Shown one piece after another: positions 17,797-26,036 of a DNA stretch of 64,000 nt. The first letter of the stretch is position 1. Each line of letters begins with the position of its first letter. Source of the stretch: Emticicia aquatilis (lineage in GTDB: Bacteria > Bacteroidota > Bacteroidia > Cytophagales > Spirosomataceae); assembly GCF_014644295.1 (NCBI RefSeq), contig NZ_BMKK01000004.1, positions 372,001 to 436,000 of the forward strand, in the 5' to 3' direction. Made by a program: the position numbers and the translations under genes. Under the pieces are notes generated by a model. The model searched no databases. It was not told the DNA's origin and saw only the letters and a list, made by a program, of their open reading frames with translations.

Positions 17797-18900
17797 ATGC
17801 AGTTAATTAGAGAAATAATTAAACGTTTTTTGTTCTTCCTGAATATATTGCTTGCAATTTATACTTTATTGGTATATCAGTTGAGCTATTCGGTAAGCGT
17901 AAAACATTGGTTGGCGGGATTCTTAATGATGTCGATGCCTTTTGTTTTATTGGCCAACGGCATTTTTATGCTTATTTGGGCAATAAGATTATCTCCACGT
18001 GCATTTTTCTCTTTGGTTTTATTACTTATCGGTATTCCCTTTATATTACGTACAATTACATGGCATAACATTGATAGCCGTGATACCCGCAAAGGATTTA
18101 GTGTAATGAGCTATAATATGATGTGGTGCGATGCTGTTACGTACGTGCATGAGCATGATACAACCAATGCGATTAATCTTGTAAAAAAGGCAGTCGATAT
18201 AGATGCTGATATTAAATGTTTACAGGAATTATACAACTGGGACGATTTTCCGCAGTTTAGAACAATCAAGAAATTTAGAGGAACTCATAAATACTATACG
18301 TATGTTCATTCAACCCCTGGAAATGACCGTGGACAAGGCGAAATAGGACTGGCTATATTCTCTAAATATCCAATTATAAGAAAACAAGAAAAACACTGGT
18401 CGATAAATCATAATGGCTTGCTATCGGCTGATATTGTGATAAAACGAGATACGATTCGAGTCATAAACGTACAATTACGCTCAATGGGTGTACGTGTGCA
18501 GAAAGTAATTGAAGCCAAAGAAGACAAAGAATTAGCAAAAAAAGAAGCAAAAACGATTTATCATCAGCTTAGAGGAGGTTTTGAGGATAGAGCGATTCAG
18601 GTAAAAGAACTGGAGAAATGGATTGAAGAAAGCCCTTATCCTGTGATGGTTTGCGGAGATTTAAACGAGTTACCGTATGGTTTTGCCTACGGAAAAATTA
18701 GACAATATTTAAGAAATAGTTTTGAAGACGCTGGTCGAGGTTTTGGCTTTACTTATCATAGACAACCAGGTTTTTTGAGAATCGATAATCTATTTTATGA
18801 TGACAAGAAAATTGAGGTAAAGCGTTTTAAAACTTTTTCAGAAACCCCTTATTCTGACCACTATCCGATTTGGGGAGAATATTTAATTTTGAATGATTGA
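17797..18900 (+). CDS. Membrane-anchored endonuclease/exonuclease/phosphatase family protein
   Basis: 367 aa. Three N-terminal membrane helices (about 8-28, 36-60, 66-88) are followed by a DNase I-like (EEP) domain facing the periplasm. Its metal and catalytic signatures are SYNMMW (about 105), LQELYNW (about 145), VCGDLNELPY (about 286-295) and SDHYPIW near the C-terminus. Such membrane-bound EEP proteins are frequent in Bacteroidota and may be phosphodiesterases or nucleases; the substrate is unknown. Its stop codon lies inside the left arm of a 16-bp inverted repeat. Confidence 0.82.
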   Translation: MQLIREIIKRFLFFLNILLAIYTLLVYQLSYSVSVKHWLAGFLMMSMPFVLLANGIFMLIWAIRLSPRAFFSLVLLLIGIPFILRTITWHNIDSRDTRKGFSVMSYNMMWCDAVTYVHEHDTTNAINLVKKAVDIDADIKCLQELYNWDDFPQFRTIKKFRGTHKYYTYVHSTPGNDRGQGEIGLAIFSKYPIIRKQEKHWSINHNGLLSADIVIKRDTIRVINVQLRSMGVRVQKVIEAKEDKELAKKEAKTIYHQLRGGFEDRAIQVKELEKWIEESPYPVMVCGDLNELPYGFAYGKIRQYLRNSFEDAGRGFGFTYHRQPGFLRIDNLFYDDKKIEVKRFKTFSETPYSDHYPIWGEYLILND

Positions 18901-19000
18901 ATGATACAATAAGTGAATTTATAAGAACATACCTTAAAAACTATCCACCTTTATTCTGAAAGGTTAAAATTATTGTCTTTACTCTATCATTCAATCATTC
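18891..19000. repeat. Inverted-repeat spacer, TCATTC word family
   Basis: GAATGATTGAATGATA (18891-18906) and its exact reverse complement (18985-19000) enclose 78 nt. The TCATTC word repeats again at 19001-19014. The left arm includes the stop codon of the EEP gene. Confidence 0.75.
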
Positions 19001-19025
19001 TATCAATCATTCATTATTTTAAAGC

Positions 19026-20129
19026 ATGGAGAAAATTTATCAGATTGCCTTATCGAATGTCGATGGAGTAGGAAGTGTTTTTTTTAGACAACTTATTAGT
19101 TATTGTGGCTCGGCTGAAAACGTTTTTAAAGCAAAAACTGACAAATTACTCAAAATTTCAGGGGTTGGTAAAACTGTTATTGAAGGCTTAAAAAAGAAAG
19201 AATTACTTAACGATGCCGAAAAAACGCTCAAAGAAGCTGAATCTGAAAACGTTCAACTTTTCTTTTCTACTGATAAAAATTATCCATCTCGCTTGAAGCC
19301 ACTTTATGATGCTCCTGCTGTACTTTACTATAAAGGAAGTGCCGCATTAGAGCATTTTCGCTCAATAGGAATAGTCGGTACTCGCCAAGCAACTGATTAT
19401 GGTAAAAAAGTAACCGAAAACATTGTTGAGCAATCAAAATCATACAATCCATTGATTGTGAGTGGATTGGCTTACGGAATTGATATTACTGCACATAAAG
19501 CGGCTATTGATTTTGGTTTACCTACGATTGCAGTGATGGCATCTGGAATTGATGTTATATATCCAGCACAACATGAAAAATATATCGACCAAATTATAGC
19601 CAACGGTGGTATTATTTCAGAACATTCGTTTGGAAAGCAACCTATCAGAAATATGTTTTTAGCACGCAATAGAATCATTGCCGGACTAAGTGATGCTTCT
19701 ATTGTGACAGAATCAGCGGCTAAAGGTGGGGCAATGGTCACAGCTGAATTTGCAAATAATTACCATCGACAAGTTTTTGCAGTTCCGGGTGGATTAGCCA
19801 ATAAAACATCGGAAGGATGTAATAAATTAATTCAACAAAATAAAGCGAATATTTACACCAAAATTGAAGACCTTGTTGAAGCCCTTAACTGGGATTTAGA
19901 CTCAAACCCTGATAATGTAAAATTCAAGAAAAACGATATTGATTTAAGTATATTCACCGAAGAAGAAGCTCAAGTGATTTCGCACCTACGCACGCACGGC
20001 GAAATGCAGATTGACGAACTAAGTTGGCAAACACAAATCCCACTCAACAGATTGGCTTCACTCCTACTTAATCTCGAATTTCAAGGAATTATTAAGGCTA
20101 TGCCTGGAAAAAAATTTGGACTAAAGTAG
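19026..20129 (+). CDS. dprA: DNA-processing protein DprA (Smf)
   Basis: 367 aa: N-terminal SAM/HhH-like region (about 1-70), central Rossmann-like DNA-binding domain (about 80-290) with GIVGTRQATDYGKKV, IVSGLAYGIDITAH and the GGAMVTAEFA loop, and a C-terminal winged helix (about 310-367). DprA loads RecA on incoming single-stranded DNA during natural transformation. The full domain set suggests a functional protein. Confidence 0.93.
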   Translation: MEKIYQIALSNVDGVGSVFFRQLISYCGSAENVFKAKTDKLLKISGVGKTVIEGLKKKELLNDAEKTLKEAESENVQLFFSTDKNYPSRLKPLYDAPAVLYYKGSAALEHFRSIGIVGTRQATDYGKKVTENIVEQSKSYNPLIVSGLAYGIDITAHKAAIDFGLPTIAVMASGIDVIYPAQHEKYIDQIIANGGIISEHSFGKQPIRNMFLARNRIIAGLSDASIVTESAAKGGAMVTAEFANNYHRQVFAVPGGLANKTSEGCNKLIQQNKANIYTKIEDLVEALNWDLDSNPDNVKFKKNDIDLSIFTEEEAQVISHLRTHGEMQIDELSWQTQIPLNRLASLLLNLEFQGIIKAMPGKKFGLK

Positions 20130-20178
20130 TGTTAAATTTCATTTTCACCCAAACGTTTTATAAGCAATCTGCGTTTAT

Positions 20179-21063
20179 ATGACTGTGGTCATTGTTTATT
20201 ATCAGTCAATTAGCGGCAAAGTGAAATCTCGTCTAAAATTTATTTTCGTATTTCTAACACTCAGTGTAGTTTTCGTTTCGTGCTTTAGTAGATGGATTCT
20301 TACCGAAAAAGAATTAAAAGCACATTACTCAAATAGAATTTCAAAACCACTTTATCATATCATCGAAAATGATTCTACTAAACTTCATTTTGTAACGTTT
20401 GGTATTGATACTGCTCAACCTGTTCTATTTATTCATGGAGCCCCCGGTTCGTGGGATGGCTACATCAATTTACTTGATGATAGTTTACTACAACATAATT
20501 TTCATTTAATTTCAGTTGACCGCCCAGGTTATGGAAAATCTCAAAAACGTCCTAAAAAGAAAGTTTACAGCTTAGAAGAACAAGCCAGAAGCATTATTTT
20601 GGCTCTCAAAAGTAATCATTCTAACAAAAAAGCAATTATTATTGGGCGTTCGTACGGAGCTCCTGTAGCAGCTAAGTTGGCAGCGATGTTTCCCGATAAA
20701 ATCGAAAAAATTGTACTGCTTTCGCCTGCTATCGATCCCGATACCGAGAAATTTTGGTGGTTTTCTAAATTTGGTAAAATTTTCTTGGTGCGTTGGTTTT
20801 TACCCGAACGCATGAACACTGCTACTGATGAAAAATACGCACACATAAAAGAGTTGAAAATACTTAAAAATGATTGGAAAAAAATTCAGTCAGATGTGAC
20901 AGTGATGGCCGGCGGAAAAGATTGGATTGTGGATACAACAAATTTTTCGTTCGCAAAAAAGATGCTTATCGGAAAAAATGCTAAATTTATATTTATTCCT
21001 GAATCTGGCCACTTGATTTCAAGTTCAAGACCCGATTTGGTGAAAAAAGAAATATTTAAGTAG
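20179..21063 (+). CDS. Alpha/beta hydrolase, likely membrane-anchored or lipoprotein
   Basis: 294 aa. A hydrophobic N-terminal segment (about 20-35) ends in VSCFSRW, which could be a lipobox or simply an anchor. The hydrolase core has the oxyanion HGAPGSWDGY, the nucleophile serine in IGRSYGAP, Asp in GGKDWIVD and His in ESGHLIS, so the catalytic triad is complete. Substrate unknown. It starts 49 bp after dprA. Confidence 0.82.
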   Translation: MTVVIVYYQSISGKVKSRLKFIFVFLTLSVVFVSCFSRWILTEKELKAHYSNRISKPLYHIIENDSTKLHFVTFGIDTAQPVLFIHGAPGSWDGYINLLDDSLLQHNFHLISVDRPGYGKSQKRPKKKVYSLEEQARSIILALKSNHSNKKAIIIGRSYGAPVAAKLAAMFPDKIEKIVLLSPAIDPDTEKFWWFSKFGKIFLVRWFLPERMNTATDEKYAHIKELKILKNDWKKIQSDVTVMAGGKDWIVDTTNFSFAKKMLIGKNAKFIFIPESGHLISSSRPDLVKKEIFK

Positions 21064-21066
21064 TTC

Positions 21067-21125
21067 ACTATAGTCGATGTTCAATAGTAAATACTGTGGA
21101 CTATTGACTACTGAGCGTGGACTAA
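21067..21125. repeat. Intergenic copy of the GTCGATAG/GTCCAC word family
   Basis: The stretch contains TAGTCGATG, TGTGGACTATTGACTA and GCGTGGACTA, degenerate copies in both orientations of words that recur at 32496-32534, 32736-32797, 53547-53578 and 56716-56790. Confidence 0.55.
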
Positions 21126-21159
21126 AAAAACTAACCATTAACCAATCTTCTTCAACATC

Positions 21160-22581
21160 ATGAAGCAACTCTTTATTTTATGCTCTTTTGTTAGTGTGAG
21201 TATTTTTGCCCAATCGCCCAAAGACAAAATGCTCGAAAGTATCGGTAAAAAAGAAATGTATTATGGCGGAATTGCCAAACAAATCTGGAATTATGCCGAA
21301 GTAGGTTATCAAGAAACAAAAAGTTCGGCACTTTTGCAGGAAACTCTTAGCAAAGAAGGTTTTAAAATCGAAAAAGGTGTAGCGGGAATTCCTACGGCCT
21401 TTACGGCAACTTTTGGCGAAGGAAAGCCAGTTATCGGTATCTTAGGAGAATTTGATGCACTTCCAGGATTATCACAAGATTCAACTGCCGACCAAAAATC
21501 AGTTGGCGGAATTGCTGGCCACGCTTGCGGACACCATTTATTTGGCACAGCATCGGCAGCGGCCGCAATTGCTGTAAAAGAATACATGAAAGCCAATAAT
21601 ATCAAAGGAACAATTCGTTTTTACGGAACACCTGCCGAAGAAGGTGGCTCTGGAAAAGTTTATATGGTTCGTGAAGGACTTTTTAACGATGTTGACGCTG
21701 TGGTTCATTGGCACCCAAGTGCATCGAATAGTGCGAGTTTTGGTACTTCTTTGGCCAATAAATCTGGAAAATTCCGTTTTTATGGCGTTTCGGCTCATGC
21801 AGCGGCTTCACCCGAAAAAGGTCGTTCAGCTCTCGACGGTGTCGAGGCAATGGATAATATGGTAAATATGCTCCGTGAACACGTGCCTTCTGATACTCGT
21901 ATTCATTATGTAATTACGAATGGCGGAAAAGCACCAAATGTTGTGCCTGATTTTGCTGAGGTTTATTATTATGCTCGTAGTCCACGCAGAACCGATGTAA
22001 TGGATGTTTGGTCGAGAATCGAAAATGCTGCCAAAGGTGCAGCCATGGGAACTGGCACTCGTGTTGACTGGGAATTGACTGGCGGAACTTATGAATTATT
22101 GCCCAACGAAACGCTTGCAAAGGTTATGCACGCAAATTTGACGAAAGTTGGTGGCTTGACATACACGGCCGAAGAAAAAGCATTTGCGGAAAAAATCGGT
22201 AAAAGCTTGGGTATTGAAAGTGTGAAATTTGAAGATGGAACTGGTGTAAAACCTTTGGCTGCTGAAAAAGGTGGCGGTGGCTCAACTGACGTTGGTGATG
22301 TAAGTTGGACAGTTCCGACTGTTGGCTTAACAACTGCCACTTGGGTTCCTGGCACGCCTGCCCATAGCTGGCAAGCAGTTGCGGCTGGTGGCATGAGTAT
22401 CGGAAGAAAAGGTATGGTAAATGCCGCAAAAACAATGGCTTTGACTGTGACTGACCTTTTTGAAAGTCCGCAAACATTGAAAGATGCAAAAGCAGAGTTT
22501 GAAAAAGCTCGTGGTACAAAAGAATTCAAATACCAAGCAATGGTTGGCGATAGAAAACCTGCTTTAGATTATAGGAAATAA
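21160..22581 (+). CDS. M20 family amidohydrolase (AbgB / aminoacylase-like), exported
   Basis: 473 aa with an N-terminal signal peptide ending near FAQSP (residues 1-18). Metal-dependent M20 peptidase with GHACGHH (metal ligand and catalytic region), PAEEGGSGKV (catalytic glutamate) and VHWHPSA. A lid/dimerisation domain starts near residue 205 (GVSAHAAASPEKGRSALDG). The order resembles AbgB, which cleaves p-aminobenzoyl-glutamate, and amino-acid amidohydrolases. The actual substrate is not determined. Probably periplasmic. A strong terminator follows. Confidence 0.87.
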   Translation: MKQLFILCSFVSVSIFAQSPKDKMLESIGKKEMYYGGIAKQIWNYAEVGYQETKSSALLQETLSKEGFKIEKGVAGIPTAFTATFGEGKPVIGILGEFDALPGLSQDSTADQKSVGGIAGHACGHHLFGTASAAAAIAVKEYMKANNIKGTIRFYGTPAEEGGSGKVYMVREGLFNDVDAVVHWHPSASNSASFGTSLANKSGKFRFYGVSAHAAASPEKGRSALDGVEAMDNMVNMLREHVPSDTRIHYVITNGGKAPNVVPDFAEVYYYARSPRRTDVMDVWSRIENAAKGAAMGTGTRVDWELTGGTYELLPNETLAKVMHANLTKVGGLTYTAEEKAFAEKIGKSLGIESVKFEDGTGVKPLAAEKGGGGSTDVGDVSWTVPTVGLTTATWVPGTPAHSWQAVAAGGMSIGRKGMVNAAKTMALTVTDLFESPQTLKDAKAEFEKARGTKEFKYQAMVGDRKPALDYRK

Positions 22582-22623
22582 AACCCCTAACCGAAACATC
22601 GGACTGCCCCTAATGGGGAATAT

Positions 22624-22663
22624 AAAATAGTGTGATAGGCAATCAAATCTATCGCACTATTTT
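22624..22663. terminator. Bidirectional terminator after the M20 gene
   Basis: AAAATAGTGTGATAG (22624-22638) pairs with CTATCGCACTATTTT (22649-22663) with one mismatch and a T-run on the plus strand. The right arm contains the end of the convergent lipocalin-like gene. Confidence 0.75.
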
Positions 22664-23110
22664 TTTTAGTTTTTCGTTAATTCGCAGCTCGCTCATTTTT
22701 TCTTCTATCTTTCTCATTATCAGGCCATTTGGCTGTTTTTCTCGGCAAATCACATCATAACCTTTGGGTGTAAAAAGTGTTTTTTCAAAGTAAATAATTG
22801 CCCAGTTTTCCGTAGTATCTAAGTATAAAACCTGCCATTTACTGGATAAAAGTGAGAGTAAGCCGTTACCTCGCCATTCAAACGAAGTATTTTCAGTATT
22901 CAAAGGCTTATCAAAACCATTGATTGATTTGGTTCGACCATTTTGAGTGTATTTCACTTCATCAGCCAATCCCATAACTCCATCTCTTTCAGCTACCTTG
23001 TAATTGAAAGTCGGATTGGTCTTATCACCTTTCAACCACATCGGAAAATTCGATAAAATTATATGCCATTTCCCTTCGAGGGCTTGTAAATTAATCTTTT
23101 CGTTAGCCAT
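22649..23110 (-). CDS. Lipocalin-like domain protein
   Basis: 153 aa without signal peptide. The opening ALEGKWHIILSNFPMWLKG is the GxW strand-A motif of lipocalins, and the alternating beta pattern (FEWRGNGLLSLLSSKWQVLYLD, WAIIYFEK) continues it. Lipocalins of this small bacterial type bind hydrophobic ligands, but this copy appears cytosolic. It lies 30 bp after the AraC gene on the same strand and may be cotranscribed with it. Confidence 0.6.
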   Translation of the reverse strand: MANEKINLQALEGKWHIILSNFPMWLKGDKTNPTFNYKVAERDGVMGLADEVKYTQNGRTKSINGFDKPLNTENTSFEWRGNGLLSLLSSKWQVLYLDTTENWAIIYFEKTLFTPKGYDVICREKQPNGLIMRKIEEKMSELRINEKLKKIVR

Positions 23111-23140
23111 TTGTTCTAAATTTTTCTATTAAAAAATGAT

Positions 23141-23983
23141 TTATTTCCCTCGCCATTCTTTTGGTGTTATGTTTTTATGCTTTCTGAATAATTTATTAAA
23201 ATACGGAACATCACCAAAGCCACTCTCAAATGCTACCTGCTGAATTGGTAAGTCGGTTTTGTTGAGCAACTGACAGGCATATTGCAATCTAAATTCAATT
23301 AAAACCTCAACAAAAGTTTTCTTAGTAATATTTTTGAAATAACGACAAAACGAAGTAGGCGATAAATCAGCAATATTGGCAATTTGTTCGAGGGTGATTT
23401 CTTCTTTAAAATTTTCAATCAAATACGAAAAAACCTTTTGAAAACGTGCCGTCTCCGATTGATTATACTGATGCTCGAAAAAGAAATCATCGATTGTTAT
23501 AATTTCAGTTGAATGACTCAGTATATCGAAGATTTCTAATAAGCCAGCGATTTTTTGTAAGGCAGTTTTATGCTGTAACGCTACTATCCTTTCGGTGAGA
23601 ATCTCTTTTGTTTTACCAATAATTTCAAAACCAGATTTCGATTTTTCTAAAAAAGCTTGTACTTTTTTCATTTCGGGTAATTCAACTATTCCTTTTCCTA
23701 AGAATAAGTCACCGAACTGTATCACAATGGCCGAAGCATTTTCATTCTCGATGGCTTGGTTAATCCAGCAATGTGGCAGATTTGCTCCTAAAAAAACTAA
23801 ATCTCCTGCAAAAAACTCATGTACTTGTTGCCCAACGTAGCGTTGCCCCTCTCCTTTCAAAACTAAGGTCAATTCATACTCTGGATGAAAATGAAACGGA
23901 GCATCGAATTTAGGCACATCGAATTTTCGGAAAATAAATGAACTTGATTGTTCGGTATTTAATTGCTCAAAAACTGCTTTCAT
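23141..23983 (-). CDS. AraC family transcriptional regulator with cupin sensor domain
   Basis: 280 aa. The N-terminal cupin-type ligand domain has FHFHPEYELTLVLKGEGQ (about 29-50). The C-terminal AraC DNA-binding domain holds two helix-turn-helix units (about 185-280), with ANIADLSPTSFCRYFKN and AFESGFGDVPYFNKLFRK as the two recognition regions. It is divergent, by 136 bp, from the PhyH-ADH-GH127-esterase operon and is the likely sugar-responsive regulator of that operon. Confidence 0.9.
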   Translation of the reverse strand: MKAVFEQLNTEQSSSFIFRKFDVPKFDAPFHFHPEYELTLVLKGEGQRYVGQQVHEFFAGDLVFLGANLPHCWINQAIENENASAIVIQFGDLFLGKGIVELPEMKKVQAFLEKSKSGFEIIGKTKEILTERIVALQHKTALQKIAGLLEIFDILSHSTEIITIDDFFFEHQYNQSETARFQKVFSYLIENFKEEITLEQIANIADLSPTSFCRYFKNITKKTFVEVLIEFRLQYACQLLNKTDLPIQQVAFESGFGDVPYFNKLFRKHKNITPKEWRGK

Positions 23984-24083
23984 AGTTTCATTTTTGCATT
24001 CTTCGACTCAATTTCCAATAATCATGATAATATAAGACAATTATATGAAAAAAAACTCAAATCACTCTAAATAAAATTTATTC

Positions 24084-24091
24084 AACTTTGC
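24084..24091 (+). promoter_or_regulatory. Weak -7 box for the PhyH operon
   Basis: CAACTTTG followed by CATC resembles the TAnnTTTG -7 element with one mismatch, 28 bp before the ATG at 24120. It lies in the 136-bp divergent region controlled by the AraC protein. Confidence 0.3.
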
Positions 24092-24119
24092 ATCAAATCT
24101 ATCTTAATAAATCTAAGCA

Positions 24120-24926
24120 ATGAAAAGTCTATTAAACGAAACTTATCAGCTTCCAGTCGAAGCAATTGAGTTTTATCAAAAAAATCGCTATATCAAGCTA
24201 AAAAATGTATTAGATGCTGAAACATTGGCCTATTACGGCGAGGCAATTACCCGAAAAGTAAACGAAATCAATAAACAAGATAAGCCGCTCGACCAAAGAG
24301 ATACTTACGGCAAAGCATTTTTACAGATTTTTAACCTCTGGCGAGAAGACGAAACCTGCAAAGAGTTTGTTTTGAGCAAACGTTTGGGTCAAATTGCCGC
24401 CGAATTGATGCAAGCCGATGGTGCAAGACTTTACCACGACCAAGCCCTTTTTAAAGAAGCTGGAGGTGGCATTACACCGTGGCACGCCGACCAGTATTAC
24501 TGGCCACTTAGCACAGACAAAACCGTTACGGCTTGGATTCCGTTGCAACCCGTTCCGCTCGAAATGGGGCCTTTGGAATTTAGTGCGGGTAGCCACGCCA
24601 TTGTTGAGGGTCGTGAACTGGCCATCAGCGACGATAGCGAGCAAAAAATTCAGCAAAAACTACGAGTAACCGACTTTAAGCATGTAATTGAGCCGTACGA
24701 TTTGGGCGAAGTAAGTTTCCATTCGGGTTGGGTTTTCCACCGTGCAGGTGCAAATAATACCGACCAAATCCGCAAGGTGATGACGATGATTTATATGGAC
24801 AGAGACATGATTTTAAAAGAGCCAGAAAACGAAAATCAGAAAAAAGACTGGGAAGTGTGGTGTCCTGGAGCGAAAGTCGGTGAAGTGATTGATACTTATC
24901 TGAACCCCGTAATTTACAGCAAATGA
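24120..24926 (+). CDS. Phytanoyl-CoA dioxygenase (PhyH) family protein
   Basis: 268 aa non-heme Fe(II)/2-oxoglutarate oxygenase. The iron triad is visible: H122 and D124 in WHADQYYW and H207 in VFHRAG, with the following arginines available for 2-oxoglutarate. The protein is about the usual length of bacterial PhyH members. The natural substrate is unknown; members hydroxylate small molecules rather than only phytanoyl-CoA. First gene of an operon: its stop overlaps the start of the alcohol dehydrogenase (ATGA). Confidence 0.85.
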   Translation: MKSLLNETYQLPVEAIEFYQKNRYIKLKNVLDAETLAYYGEAITRKVNEINKQDKPLDQRDTYGKAFLQIFNLWREDETCKEFVLSKRLGQIAAELMQADGARLYHDQALFKEAGGGITPWHADQYYWPLSTDKTVTAWIPLQPVPLEMGPLEFSAGSHAIVEGRELAISDDSEQKIQQKLRVTDFKHVIEPYDLGEVSFHSGWVFHRAGANNTDQIRKVMTMIYMDRDMILKEPENENQKKDWEVWCPGAKVGEVIDTYLNPVIYSK

Positions 24927-26029
24927 TACATTGTAAAGCCGCAGTTGCTGATGGAAAAGGCAGTTTTTCCATTCAAGAAATATCAGTTGCCGAACCACAA
25001 GGCGATGAGGTTTTGGTAGAAATCAAAGCAGCTGGAGTTTGCCATACAGACTGGGACTCTCAGTCGTGGGGTAAGCCTTTGGTCATGGGCCACGAAGGAG
25101 CAGGAATTGTAAAGCAAGTCGGGGCAAACGTAAAATCGCTCAAAGTTGGCGATAAAGTGATGCTCAATTGGGCGATACCGTGCTATGAATGCTTTCAGTG
25201 CCAAGAAGGCAACCAGCACATTTGCGAACGAAACTCGGCCGTAACGGCAGGCAATAAAGTAAGCGAAGGCCACGCCACTTTAGCTTCTACTACTTTTAAT
25301 AATAATCCAATCGAACGAGCTTTTAGCCTCGGAACGATGTCGGAATACACGCTCGTTCGAGAATCTGCTTGTGTGAAAATGCACGTCGAAATACCATTTT
25401 CGTCAGCGGCTATTGTGGGTTGTGGTGTAATGACTGGCTATGGTTCAGTAGTAAATGCCGCCAAAGTAAAATCGGGTAGTTCGGTAGTGGTTTTAGGTAC
25501 GGGAGGCGTTGGCTTGAATGTGATTCAAGGAGCGAGAATTTCGGGTGCTGGGAAAATCATTGCCGTAGATATTAATCCATTACGACTCGAAATGGCGAAA
25601 GAATATGGTGCAACGCACACTGTTTTAGCAGAAAAAAACGATAAAGGCTTGACCGAAGCCGCCAAAGTTGTAAAATCTATGACAAACGGACGAGGAGCTG
25701 ATTATGCCTTTGAGTGTACGGCTATTCCTGAACTTGGGGCTGCTCCGTTGGCGATGGTTCGCAATGCAGGCATGGCCGTGCAAGTGAGCGGTATCGAACA
25801 AGAAATCTTAATTGATATGAATTTATTTGAATGGGACAAAATTTACATCAATCCACTCTACGGTAAAACTCGTCCGCAAATTGATTTCCCGATTTTACAA
25901 GACCTCTACGCCAAAGGCGAATTGATTTTGGATAAAATGGTTACTCGAACGTATTCTCTCGATGATTTACCAAATGCCTTTGCCGATATGCACGCAGGCC
26001 GAAACGCCAAAGGGGTTATTGTGTTTTGA
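24923..26029 (+). CDS. Zinc-dependent alcohol dehydrogenase
   Basis: 368 aa medium-chain dehydrogenase. Catalytic zinc ligands appear in GVCHTDW and GHEGAG, the structural zinc in CYECFQCQEGNQHIC, and the nucleotide-binding GTGGVGLNVIQGA at about residue 190-205 followed by an acidic VDIN for NAD preference. It resembles class III/aryl-alcohol type dehydrogenases. Translational coupling with the PhyH oxygenase suggests that it oxidises the hydroxylated product, which is inference. Confidence 0.88.
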   Translation: MIHCKAAVADGKGSFSIQEISVAEPQGDEVLVEIKAAGVCHTDWDSQSWGKPLVMGHEGAGIVKQVGANVKSLKVGDKVMLNWAIPCYECFQCQEGNQHICERNSAVTAGNKVSEGHATLASTTFNNNPIERAFSLGTMSEYTLVRESACVKMHVEIPFSSAAIVGCGVMTGYGSVVNAAKVKSGSSVVVLGTGGVGLNVIQGARISGAGKIIAVDINPLRLEMAKEYGATHTVLAEKNDKGLTEAAKVVKSMTNGRGADYAFECTAIPELGAAPLAMVRNAGMAVQVSGIEQEILIDMNLFEWDKIYINPLYGKTRPQIDFPILQDLYAKGELILDKMVTRTYSLDDLPNAFADMHAGRNAKGVIVF

Positions 26030-26036
26030 GGAATTA

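Noticed and set aside
22089-22529. 146-codon open frame on the minus strand
   Set aside because: Antisense to the M20 amidohydrolase C-terminal half, with no motif of its own.
25962-26036. Upstream ATG for the GH127 gene inside the dehydrogenase gene
   Set aside because: It would place 25 residues ahead of an evident signal peptide; ATG 26037 or 26049 gives a normal leader.
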